From contig CM048751.1 in the NCBI GenBank assembly GCA_026315105.1, positions 334,830,649 to 334,894,648 on the forward strand: a stretch of DNA of 64,000 bases, in the 5' to 3' direction. The notes beneath the pieces are model-generated. The model was not told the origin of the DNA. It did no database searches and saw only the letters and a list, made by a program, of their open reading frames with translations. A program made the position numbers and the translations under genes. Of this stretch, positions 1 to 10,759 are shown one piece after another; the stretch's first letter is position 1; the number at the start of each line of letters is the position of its first letter. The stretch comes from Locusta migratoria (taxonomy: Eukaryota > Arthropoda > Insecta > Orthoptera > Acrididae).

Positions 1-418
1 AGACTAGCACTCCTGGAAGAAAGGATATGGTGGAGACATGGCTTAGCCATAGCCTAAGGGATGTTTCCAGAATGAAACTTCACTATGCAGCGGAGTGTGC
101 GCTGCCAGGAAGTTTCATATCAGCGCACACTCCGCTGCAGAGTGAAGTTTCCATCTGGAAGCATCCCTTAGGCTGTGGCTGAGCCATGTCTCTACCTTAT
201 CCTTTCTTCCAGGAGTGCTAGTCTTGCGTGTTTGCAGGAGGGCTTCTGTGAAGTTTGGAACGTAGGAGGCGAGGTACTGGCGGAAGTAAAGTTGTGAGGC
301 GGCATCATGAGTCGTTTCGGGATAGCACAGTCGGTAGTGCGCTTGCCCGCGAAAGGCAAAGGTCCCAGGTTCGAGTCCCGGTTCCGGCACACAATTTTAA
401 TCTGCCAGGAAGTTTCAG
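1..418. repeat. Palindromic tRNA-like foldback element, copy 1 (left end outside window)
   Basis: Positions 1-104 are the reverse complement of about 121-226, with a 16 nt loop at 105-120, so the two arms can fold into a long hairpin. The right arm continues to about 418, and its partner lies before the window. The right arm carries a tRNA-like segment at 319-391 with an A-box-like TAGCACAGTCGG (323-334) and a B-box GGTTCGAGTCC (368-378). The apparent anticodon loop has G where U33 is expected, so it is a pseudo-tRNA. The same element recurs at 54028-54644. It interrupts a Tc1-like transposase at about 418. Confidence 0.85.
319..391 (+). repeat. tRNA-like RNA polymerase III promoter head in foldback arm
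   Basis: This 73 bp segment has internal A and B boxes at tRNA spacing, and an anticodon-like stem TTGCC/GGCAA around a 7 nt loop reading CGA in the middle. Position 33 of the loop is G rather than U. The acceptor ends do not pair well. It is most likely a retained tRNA-derived promoter inside a repeat, not a working tRNA gene. The isotype of the ancestor was not assigned. Confidence 0.6.
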
Positions 419-1128
419 AACCTGGATTCATCCGAAAAAATGAGGTTTTGCCAGTCGTGCACCCAGGTTCTTCGTTACGTGTACCATCGCAGGCGCTCCT
501 GCTTGTAATGCAGCGCCAAAAGTAACCGAAGCCTTGGTCTCCGAGCTGATACTCCATGCTGCTGCATACGTCGTGCACTGTTCGTGCACATGGTTCTTCT
601 CTTGCAAACGTCCCCATCTGTTGATTCAGGGATCGAGACGTGACTGCACGATCATTTACAGCCATGCGGATAAGATGCCAGACATCTGGACTGCTAGTGA
701 TACGAGGCCGTTGGTATCCAGCAGGGCGTTCCGTATTGCCATCCTGAATCCAATATTCTGCTAACAGTCATTGGATTGCATCCAACGCGAGTACCAATGT
801 CGCGATACGATAAACCGCAATCGCGATAGACTACAATCCGACATTTATCAAAGTCGGAAACGTAATGGTACGCATTTCTCCTCCTTACACGAGGCATCAC
901 AACAACGTTTCACCAGGCAACGCCGGTCAACTGCTGTTTGTGTATGAGAATCGGTTGGAAACTTTCCTCATGTGAGCACGTTGTAGGTGTCGCCACCGGC
1001 GCCAACCTTGTGTGAAAGGTCTGAAAAGCTAATCATTTGCATATCACAGCATCTTCTTCGTGTCGGTTAAATTTCGAGTATGTAGCACGTCTTCTTCGTG
1101 GTGTATCAATTTTAATGGCCAGGAGTGT
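419..1128 (-). pseudogene. Tc1-like transposase, N-terminal half, broken
   Basis: On the minus strand a start at 900 opens a paired-type helix-turn-helix region (YRDCGLSYRDIGTRVG, then MTVSRI) typical of the DNA-binding end of insect Tc1-like transposases. A frameshift follows, and the reading continues in another frame with DRAVTSRSLNQQMGTFAR. A further shift precedes a region matching the first catalytic motif (DES). The copy stops where the foldback element is inserted at about 418. DNA from 900 to about 1128 looks like the 5' untranslated region and terminal repeat. It cannot encode an active enzyme. Confidence 0.75.
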
Positions 1129-1129
1129 A

Positions 1130-2028
1130 ACTTCCTTCAACTATACGGCCAGTAACCATTCCTTCTCTCTTGGTAACAGTGGAAGCAGAAGAGAGACTCG
1201 GCCGTTGAAATGACGAGAAGATATGAGTGGAGATCATATGTAAGATTTTGGTTTCTGTACCACCATTGGAGAACTTTACCCCAACTCCTCAACGCATGTG
1301 TATCCCGGACCGGCGATTACGATCCCGATGAAACCATCCACAAGAAAGTGTAGGGAGTGTGCGTTGGTGACTGAAGAGACCGGCGGCAGACGATGAGAAG
1401 AAAACAGATAGTACTAATGTGAGAGGAAAAGAATGGGAGGAAGACGATGGCAGAGGAACAGGGAAAGTGGTAGAAAAGGAGAGCGTGGTGACATTGATCA
1501 AGCGAAAGGGATGAATTGAGTTACAGTAGGAAACGCTAAGAGGAGAAAGGGCAAACTCCAGAAAAAGAGGGCTCACACGTAGGCAATGGCAATATTATGT
1601 ATTAAAACTTCATTACGATGAGATACTGGCTGTAAGAATTTAGCATGTTCCGTGATAATACAGTATTAATAAGTTCGCATAGCAAAATTTTAGTTTGATG
1701 AGGAAGGCGGGAGAAAAAATAAGACTTAATTTTCACGTTCTCTCTCGGTCTTTTAAGCAGGAAGATACACTGCTCAAAACAAAGGATAACGTGAAACATT
1801 GTACACAATTAACATATGGTAACGCATTTTATTACGACATTGATTACAACTGTATTATTTGTGTGTGACACAGTACGATATTTTGCTGTTTAAACTCTTA
1901 ATTTGAGGTTTACGTGACGATTGTTTACATCAAGACTCCATAAGGCTATCATATAGTGAAAAAGTCATTCTCGTTGACCTCTGACCTATGGTATGTGATT
2001 ACCTCGGACGGATAGTACTGTTACACCT
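1130..2028. other. Unassigned intergenic DNA
   Basis: No protein domain, tRNA-like segment or clear repeat was recognised. Part of it (about 1370-1580) is purine-rich on the plus strand. The short open frames show no family resemblance and no coding-like pattern. Confidence 0.5.
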
Positions 2029-2982
2029 GTGTGGCATAAACAGTATGAGGTTATTAATCAGCTTTCGAGGGATATTCAGCCGTTCTTCCATCAGTGCAAT
2101 ATCCTGCTCTGCAAATGCTCTGAGAGACTTCTTCAATCGCGTTTAGTGTGGTGCACAAGCCGGCCACTCCATTCGTTTAATACCCTCAGCAACAAACCTC
2201 TTATGGAAGCAGCGTAGTGTACAATAAAAGGTCGAATGGTCTCGTCTATATACTTCTGAGCAGTCAAACCGCCATTCTGAACGACATACTGCCCTATACG
2301 TCCGCCAATATAGACTCTTGCCCACACCCTTCGACAACCACCGTGGTATGGTTGCGTTTCCTGCCCATAGGTAGGTTTGTTCGTATTTGCACGTTCTCGT
2401 TCTTCATTATGATCCAATACTAATGTCCCCCTACCCAGATCCTGGGCGCTAAACGGCGTCGCGGTTTTAATGGGACACACGCCACATTCCCCAAGGCGAT
2501 TTCGGACTTTTTGTGTTGCTATTGCGCGTCCTGATGCTGCCTGGAGGGTGCGTTGAGCTGCATTTAGCCTCCTGTCTCGGCATCTCTTAAAGACGTTTTC
2601 CTTGGACGACCTTGGCCTCGTCTTCTTGTCGGAAATCGCGTCCAGGTCCTGCAAATTTCACTTTGGGACACTCCAACAGTTGCAGTCACCTTCCTCTGTG
2701 TCTGTCTGCCGCGGTGGAGTAGCCGAGCGGTCTAAAGCGTCTCGCTGCGGAGTGCGCGGTTGCTCGCCGTGGAGGTTCGAGTCCTCCCTGGGGCATGGGT
2801 GTGTGTGTTGTCCTTAGGTTAGTTTACCTAGCTTTAAGTAGTTTGTAAGCTACGGACTGATGACCACGCAGTTTGGTCCGATAGGTTTACAGACGTTTGA
2901 ACATTTTTTGTGTCTGTTCCGCGTCCAACACTCCTATGGCTCTCCATTCCATAGCTTCGGGTGAGTGACGTTCTTGTTGCAT
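2029..2982 (-). pseudogene. Tc1-like transposase relic split by a SINE
   Basis: A minus-strand reading starts near 2982 with a helix-turn-helix region, is interrupted by a SINE at 2706-2908, and continues from 2705 downwards. Recognisable parts are the RPRSSKENVFKRCRDRRL linker, a degenerate first-catalytic region, RVYI and the QNGGLTAQKYIDE stretch before the second catalytic block, and a C-terminal NEWSGRL-like end. Several frameshifts and stops are present, and the region around the second catalytic Asp is lost. The family is distinct from the Tc1 copy at 419-1128. Confidence 0.7.
2706..2908 (+). mobile_element. tRNA-derived SINE (family 1) with 9 bp target duplication
   Basis: The head GCCGCGGTGGAGTAGCCGAG has a type II (Leu/Ser-like) tRNA A-box, and a B-box GGTTCGAGTCC follows. 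The body contains the family motif GTAGTTTGTAAGC and GCTGATGACCACG-like sequence, and it ends in a short T-rich tail. It is flanked by TGTGTCTGT at 2697-2705 and 2909-2917, a target-site duplication expected from LINE-machinery retrotransposition. It sits in the helix-turn-helix region of a Tc1-like gene, whose frame resumes beyond it. A close relative is at 23552-23741. Confidence 0.88.
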
Positions 2983-3688
2983 TGCAGTACCTGCATACTA
3001 CACTGTCTGAACCCAACTGCTTGTGTAATTCGTTTGGCAGAATAAACACAAGTCAACACCAACCCCTCTGCAGCAACTTTCTGTTATTACCACTATCTCG
3101 GTTGCCGTAATGTTGTTATGTCCACCACGTATAACCGTCAAAATGACGTCAAACCATTTTAGTTCATTCTGACGATGACAATGCTTCAGAACTCAGATAC
3201 CTCAACTGACCCCCTAAGTGGTTTTTCCAGTGAATTTCCCTTTTTCTTGCTCACACAGAAGAATTTTTCAGCTGGTGTGAACAAGTAGTGAATTTTCTTT
3301 CTAATCTTTGGCAGATTAAGAAGTGAATCAAATATCACCATGGACTGGCATAACAGAAATATTCATTTTAGTTTGTACATTAAATAAATCCTACATTGAA
3401 ATACTGTGGGTTTTGACGCTACATTTTGTGTAACACTCTTCGCGACCTTCATCGTAACCAAAACATCCAGTTGTCTGGTTACCCACTTTCGCGATATGCG
3501 ATATTGGGTGACAGATTTAGTTTTAGTAGCAGGGTGGAATAATTTCTAAACACCCAGATTTTTATAAGAAATTTAGCACTCTTTTATTTTTATATCTGTC
3601 AGGTTTGGTTTCATTTCTCATACACCTTCCGATATTTAAAATTTTCAGGGCGTCCCTGGAGCTTTGCATGTTGTCCGCATATTCTGTC
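2983..3688. other. Unassigned DNA
   Basis: Probably the terminal part of the Tc1-like element near 3000, then unrecognised AT-rich sequence. No coding signal seen. Confidence 0.45.
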
Positions 3689-3699
3689 TGACCTCAATG

Positions 3700-3898
3700 G
3701 TCACGGCGGAGGGACCGAGCGCATTTAGCCGCTATATTTGGATGCGCGAGGCCGTTCCCCGTCGGGGGTTCGAATCCCCCCTCGGGACATGGATGTTTGT
3801 GTCGTCTTTAGTATCAGGTAGTTAATAAGTAGTTTGTAGGCTTACGAGCTGATGACACCGCATTTAAGACCCTTAAGTTTAACAAACATTTGAACATT
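3700..3898 (+). mobile_element. tRNA-derived SINE (family 2) with 11 bp target duplication
   Basis: The degenerate head contains GGACCGAGCGC, followed by a strong B-box in GGGGGTTCGAATCCCCC. The body shares GGATGTTTGTGTCGTC, GTAGTTTGTAGG and the ATTTGAACATTTG tail with other family 2 copies in this window (43503, 31475, 38706, 34985). TGACCTCAATG at 3689-3699 is repeated at 3899-3909 as the target-site duplication. The A-box is damaged, so it is unlikely to be transcribed. Confidence 0.87.
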
Positions 3899-3909
3899 TG
3901 ACCTCAATG

Positions 3910-5884
3910 TTATCGACACAGTTTCGAACTAATCATCCAAATAGCTGCATTAACGGAATTTACGCCCTTGCTGCATACGTTCGACTGTAGACCCTGTTCG
4001 CGGCAGCGCTAATTACAACAGTAGACGTCACGCCAGTTATCTGAAGCCTGGTCACCCTACACGCCCCTGATCAGCTGCCTCGTAATTAATCAGTAATCAA
4101 TCAGGGTGAGCCCACCTGCCATCGAGGAACACCGAGTGATCCGGCGACAGGCTGCAGCGCACACTGGAATTACAGCTGACAGTACGTCATACTCGAATTA
4201 ATTTCACATCTTCAGCGTAATGTACTCAAAAACTGCGAAATTATTCTGTGTGATATTCAGGAAGTGAAAGGACACATTTTGTACACTGGGAGTTGGTCAT
4301 AATACGACAAGGTTATCATCCATTCTACAATAAATGCGAAAGTAACTTTGTTAGGCTCTGACAGTTTAATCGCTGAACAGATTTTAAAGAAATCTGTCCT
4401 GGAGATAGTTTGAACGCTGGGAAAGGAAATCTACTATCTTAGAAAGAGTGGAGAAGAAGATATTGTTCTTTTGACGATTAAAGCGCATAATTACTTTTTA
4501 TAAAAGCTATGTACGCTTTGATGTTTGATTTGCGCAAATTCTTTTATTTTCTTTTTTCCTAAGGCTTTTGATATCTCTAATTCTGGACACAATTTTTATA
4601 TTTCCACCCTGTTTCTCTTTCCATGACATACAACTACACGTCCAGTATGGCGACTTCTAGCGGTGATTCACCTTCATCGAGCATCTTAATTGCCTATAGT
4701 ATATCTTTCATCTTCGAAATATATAAATAAATGAAAGAAGCAGTAGGGGAAACAATTACGCATGGTGTGCCCTAAGGTGCTACCAATAATATAGGCTATA
4801 CAGTCACACGTTTACTGCGACAATGACCAAGTCGAGACAGGATGTTGTTTTCACAGCGCTCGACCCACTGCTTCTGACGCGCTAGAGAACAGTAAGGTGT
4901 ATATAAGTTGTCTTACGTCTCGAATAACACGGCATGTTAGATAAGCGAAGGTCGGTTAAACGACACTCAACGGTAATTACAAAAATAGTTATTATATATT
5001 TGCTTTCCAAGTAAATTATCAAAAGGCGTGAATCACGATGAGGCAATGTAGCAGAAAATCCGAATCTCACAGATTTATTGTCATAAGCAACAAACAGTGA
5101 TGAGGAAATACTTTCTAATATCTTTCTGATTGCCGCTCTCTACTTTGCCATCAATGGAATATAAACTCAGCTTTTGATACACGAGAAACAGATATTCTTA
5201 TTGATGTACTCTCTTACTATGAGAGCTACTACTCATCACAGATAAGAATATTGCAATGTGTCCAACAATTCACTCTTTTTTGCTCAACAATATACAAATA
5301 TGTTTGTGAATTCATTTACTTTGTCTTCAGAAGTCGGTTTTATTGAAGATTATTGTCGTTTGCGGCTCAGAGTTAGCAAAAGTTGCTGTTTCTTGTTTCG
5401 GAAAACTGTAATTGGTTTAGAATTTCTGTTACCACGTCTATGTGGTTTTCTCTTTAGCGGCAGCTGTCGTCGGTGACTTTCTTGGTAAATGAAATAGTGG
5501 ACTATAGGTATCGCATTCCCTCCTAATTCCCTACGTCCTTTTTCAGTGACATGACTAGAAGAGTAGCGAACAAGAACTTCATGTTGCAGGGAAGATACAA
5601 GACGTCATTTTCACTGGATCTGGTTTCTGCTGGTTAAAAGACTGTCTTCATTCTTTCGTCCTTAAAGGAAAGAGACTTTCAATTTTTATCGTAGTACCAA
5701 TTATAAAAACACAAATCAGTACAAACGATGTGTTCGCACTCATTCCGTTTCGTCTACTAGCTAACTGTCCCCTTGGGCTGCTGTTAGCTCAACATGCAAC
5801 CCAAGTGAGAAGGCGTATAGAGACTCTTCGAGTCAGACAGCTAATTTTGTTACAGGTAAAAGTAACGTGGTCTATTACACTATC
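3910..5884. other. Unassigned AT-rich DNA
   Basis: No transposon protein, tRNA-like head or tandem array was recognised on either strand. The few short open frames have no recognisable motif. Confidence 0.5.
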
Positions 5885-5889
5885 AAGAC

Positions 5890-6617
5890 AAAATCGCTGA
5901 ACCATTTGTATGAAATTTAACTGCGAATTAGTTGGAACCGAGAAGATAAACATACTATTGATAGGATACCTTCCACTACAGACATTATAATATCTGGCAA
6001 TTCACAACATTCAGTTATCCAAAAACATGCAGAATTTCACTCCGTGATCAATAGTTTATTATCAGTCCCCGCGGGTAAAGAAAACTTCCAAATTGAAGTA
6101 AATACCACAAACAAATAGCAACAAACTGTGGCTAACGTCATTCCTTGATATATTCCATAAAGCACAAGAAAAAGAAAAAAATGTCACTTCTCTCATTTAC
6201 ACTGTTGTTAACACTTCAGCACCCCAAGACCCTAATAACTGGACCACAATCCCATATTTAGGGAAAGTATCTCTGCATGTGGCCAGAAAACTTAAATCCA
6301 GAAATTTCAGAACTTCCTTTTATGTACACAATACCATTAGTCAATATCTTCCCAATGGTAAAGACAACATCATAGCCTTGGAAAAGAGTGGAATGTACAA
6401 AATTACTCGCAACTGTGGCAAATTTTACATTGGTCCGTCAGGCAGGGCAATATGTACCAGTTTTAAAGAACACCACGGAAGTTGGAAAATTTGGACAGAA
6501 AACTCAACATTTGCAGACTACCTGATGAAAGAAGGCCACAGCTATAAGGTAACACATGAAGTCCTACACCATACCCAGAAAGGAAGGAAAATGAACTGCT
6601 TTGAATATATAGGAAAT
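5890..6617 (+). pseudogene. Penelope-like element fragment: reverse transcriptase end plus GIY-YIG endonuclease
   Basis: The region before 6060 reads as the decayed C-terminal part of a Penelope-like reverse transcriptase, with DKHTIDRIPSTTD and then QKHAEFHSVINSLLSVP. From 6215 an open frame runs through NNWTTIPYLGKVS into a GIY-YIG domain, with GMYKI near 6390 and KFYIG near 6426 ten residues apart, and GRAI and FKEH downstream. It ends in MNCFEYIGN-stop at 6617. Penelope-like elements couple a reverse transcriptase with this nuclease. The N-terminal half is missing, and frameshifts separate the parts. Confidence 0.8.
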
Positions 6618-6619
6618 TA

Positions 6620-9565
6620 ATAAACATATGTTAACTTCTCAGACGTTGTGCTAAATGACCAGACACAATTTCTGTTCTGGCCACTTCTGTCTGCAGAATC
6701 TAACCAGGTCACATAAACTATCCATTCCTACTCAGCTACCTCAAGTCTCTACTATAGATCCATAGCCTAATTACTTCCTGTGATCACAGAAGTTTACGTA
6801 CATACCAGATACCAATTGTAATTTATTATTTTGGTAGTAATATTGAACATTTAAGCCAGTAACCATAACTCTTTTCCTATACACATTCACAGATGTTTCA
6901 CTGAGTGTATACTCAATCTTCTATGTTCCTACTGTTAGACCACTTAAATTTAAAATAATTTATCAAGAACGACGGAACAATCAGTAAATTCAAATAAACA
7001 TAAGCGTCTTTAGGAACTAAAATTACAACAATGGACCGCAATGTGGGTCAATTAAAGAATGTAATATGCCTTAGTATATCAACGAAAAATTAAAAATAAC
7101 GCTATTTCACTATCAAATTTTACTCTGTGATTCGCAGTAAACATACTGAATTTATGTACAGGGTACAGCAATGAAACAACCATCACTTTATAAGGCTGTT
7201 AAAGAAAAACTATATATGATAGAAAAAAATTACTTCCACTTATAACAAACACGACTTTGCCATTTTGGAATATTTTGTTTTAAAAATTATATCTGCTAAA
7301 TGACAGAAACATTGACGATGTCTATCCCGAAAATTCTCCATACATCTTGCTCTTATTTCTCTCGGTGCCAATTCTTGGGTTCTTTAAGTGCATGAAGTGT
7401 TCTGGAACACTAGAGTTTAAAGGTACACAAAGAAAAAATTCACAAGGGGAAATATCAGGCGACCTTCAGGGCGCAAAGAGAGAAGATGCCAAGGAATCAA
7501 CTCGCGCAACATTTCCACAGAACGCAGAGAGTTGTGGATGTTGCTGCGTCTTGCTAGAACCATACGTCTTGATCTTCATGAGTACCAAGAAAACGGTTTT
7601 GTCTACGTTGGAGGAACATCTGTAGCATACGATAATAACGGTTTCGTTAATCGTTACCATGAGACCACCTGCTTCGAAAAAATGTGCTCCACACACAAAA
7701 CATTCAGAAACGGTGCACGAAACTGTCACATGAGGGCTGTGTAGTGATCGCTGATCACTGATCACGAAACCACCGCTATTATCGATTTATTCCTCAACTA
7801 AGACACGATGCTCACCAAGGCACATAATGGCGCCCTCTGAAAATGACACGCACACCGCTTGCAGACAAAACAGACTCCACTTTCATATTCTCACCACAAC
7901 TCGCACGCAAGGCTATGTCAATTGGGAAGGTTTATTGTCGGACCGTGTATATGCTTCAGTACCAAAATGCTTGCGGAAGTCAGGTTATACTCATACTATC
8001 TTTTGAAAACACAATTAATATGGATCTGCACTACTTGAATGTTACAGTGGTTTGAATATCAACATGTAGCTTTCGTGGGGTGTGCACATTTTTCTCTTCC
8101 ACTTTCTTTTAATCACTTATAAGGCAGTGGGTTCTAGATTTTTTTTTTTTTTTTTTTTGGTATCTATGGTTTACAAAACATTTGACTGAATTTGAACAAG
8201 AATATATATTCTTTTTATTGAGAAAATTCTACAGGAGAATACAAAACGTCGAAATTCAAATTTCTTATGAACAGCGTTTTTTCTTATCTTGCGCAATAAC
8301 TTAGCAATCAACATTTAAGATTTTTTCTTTATTTGAAAACTGTAACTTCAATTATAATTCAAGTTTATTGTAATGGCTAGGGCCGAAGTCCACCATGATC
8401 AAGCTGAAGAACTTTAATTTTCAATAGAATCGGCTGTTCCAGTAAACTGCTAGAAGAAGACTGCTGAAGCAACGGTGTGTGACTGTTTTTAAATAAGTAA
8501 ATCCCAGAGGAAAACTCTAGAGAACAATTTGTAACAAATATCCAAAAGAAAGCTCTTAAAAGAGAAGCACAAACGGAATTTAATGTTTGACTGTCAAGAA
8601 ATCTGTAAGTAAAACGATTCCTACTTATGTATGATTCCTGCATTCGCTGTTCTTAGTTTTTTTTTCCAATTGTGATAATCGGTTCTCAGTTACAAAATGT
8701 TCATTAGCTTCTTACGATTCAAAATCAAGCTTGAAATAAAATAATTCAAGTTTTCCTTATCTCCATGTCTTTTATTCTCTTTTGAACTGTTTCCAAAATT
8801 TCCATAATGTTCTATTTTGCATAATGTTATTCTCTACATAACACAAAGGACTAAAATATTTAACACCTGCGATTCAAGAATATGACTTCCAATAATACTT
8901 AAGTTTTTAGTTATTATGTTAATAAAAATCAGTATGCATATCTCGAGTTAAAATTATTTTAAAATAGCACTTATATCAATGTGCACAATATTAAACTGAA
9001 ATAAATACTTTCAACTTTAGTGTACTATTATTAACAATTGATATTTGATTATTGAAATATTAATTTCAACCAACAACTCATTAAAGCAACATGTTATTAA
9101 ATCTTTAACAATAAAGTGATATAATTAAAGTTGTTGTTTAGAATTTTACAAAATATAGTACTTAAAACTTTCCGTGAAATATATCGTAAAGAATCATGTT
9201 AGCTAAGGTGGGGGAAGTGCACCCTGAAAATGAATAAGTAGACATTTAAGCACATTTATAACTGTTTAATTTAGCAATTTGGAAGAATGTAATAATTTTT
9301 TCAAAATAAGTGACATAACTGGATGATAAAATTTCCTGCATAGAGGAGCAAGTGCATTTTCGTGTGGCAGTTAGCATACAATATCCATGTGAGGCACAGG
9401 AGGGCAAGACCGTCTTACTACAACCTTACTTTGATCTTAGGTTTTGAATTGACACAAGTAACATGAATAATACAGGTTGGGTATACTTTTCTGTTAATAA
9501 ACAACCAATGCGTGTGATATAAGACCCTTTTATTTAACTCAAAAATGTGTGAAAATTACCAGATA
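6620..9565. other. AT-rich DNA without recognised genes
   Basis: No family was recognised. A short homopolymer T run lies near 8139-8158. The open frames at 7347-7625 and 7466-7765 overlap on opposite strands and show no recognisable motif, so neither is called. Confidence 0.5.
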
Positions 9566-10179
9566 AATTAAACCTAGTACGCATACCCTGGGTCCAATGG
9601 ACCTGAGAACAATTTTAATTTTTAATTTGTGTATCAAAGACTTGAAATTGAGTACCAACCGTTCAGGTATGCTCTCTGGCAATTTCATTAATACATTACA
9701 GACACTACTCGAATAGTGTGTCATTAGTCTAAGTGCCACGTTAATTTTCATCTTTATACTACACATTTACATAATCTGGGTCCGATGGACCCTGTGGCTT
9801 ACGTTAAAGTGTCGTTAAATTAAATTGGGTTGCAATCAATTACATTTTGTTGGAGTACCGAGAATACGTTACCACCACACATACGCATTGTTGTGATCGC
9901 AGAAAACGTATTGTTATAACTTGCCATGTTCAACTGTCAGACAGCATACTTCTGTGTTGTGTAAGAAGCAAAGTATCGCAGTGGGTGGTTATTAGTGTGT
10001 GACGCTGTACAGAAAGACTGTAGGAGTTTGCTACACAGCAGTATTGTTTGACATTCAATACCCATTCGGAAGAAAGGTAAGGGTTATCGGTAACACTAAA
10101 AAATAACATGAAGAGCCGCTATATTTATACACTCCATAGGAGAAGAGAGTACTTAGGTTATTTACTCATATTATTATTT

Positions 10180-10640
10180 TTCAGATAACGTCAGGATCTG
10201 CATCTAAAATAAGGAGCAGGAAAGAGGATATATACGTTTTCAAGCCCAAATTTTGAATCAGTTGTTACTCAATGAGTAGCTGAAGATGACTATTTCCTTT
10301 CAGATATAAGTTCTGCTTCAGATGAAAACCATGAAGCTGTTCCTCAGTCAGTGTCATACGAGTCTTTGGATGAATAACCACGTAGTGGTGGTGATGAAGA
10401 TGATGATCTAGATAATAATATCTCAGGACAAATAAGCAGTGATAGAGCTAACTTTTATATTGCTCCAAATGGTATGCTATGGAGTGAAAGGCCCCCAGTG
10501 CAAAATAAAACGCCTGCTCAGAATATGGTGAAATTTATACCAGAACCAGCAAGCTGATGTGATGTTTTTTGTGAAATGATTTATGCTTTGTCAGTGGCAA
10601 AATCACATATTTTAACACTGTGAAAAATAATATTGGTGGT
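10180..10640 (+). pseudogene. piggyBac-like transposase N-terminal remnant
   Basis: An acidic Asp/Glu-rich leader (about 10300-10440) is followed by NFYIAPNGMLWSERPP and a block resembling the piggyBac NIV..P.P segment at about 10505-10555. Stops and frameshifts are present, and the catalytic DDD part is missing. The acidic leader and the WSERPP block together are characteristic of piggyBac-like N-termini, so the assignment is good but the gene is dead. Confidence 0.6.
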
Positions 10641-10759
10641 GTCTGTAACAGTTTTCATAATATAATCTATTTAGAAAATTATGCAGGGTTACAATTATAC
10701 TAATTATACATTTTAAAAGCCAGTAAAATCATTAAAATAGCTACAGCTTTCTTATATTA

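Noticed and set aside
319..391. A functional tRNA gene
   Set aside because: A and B boxes are present, but position 33 of the anticodon loop is G, the acceptor stem does not pair and the segment is part of a repeated palindrome.
1289..1576. Minus-strand serine-rich protein
   Set aside because: Composition reflects a purine-rich strand. No domain and no start context.
7347..7765. Host protein-coding exon
   Set aside because: Overlapping open frames on both strands, no recognisable motif and no splice or promoter context.
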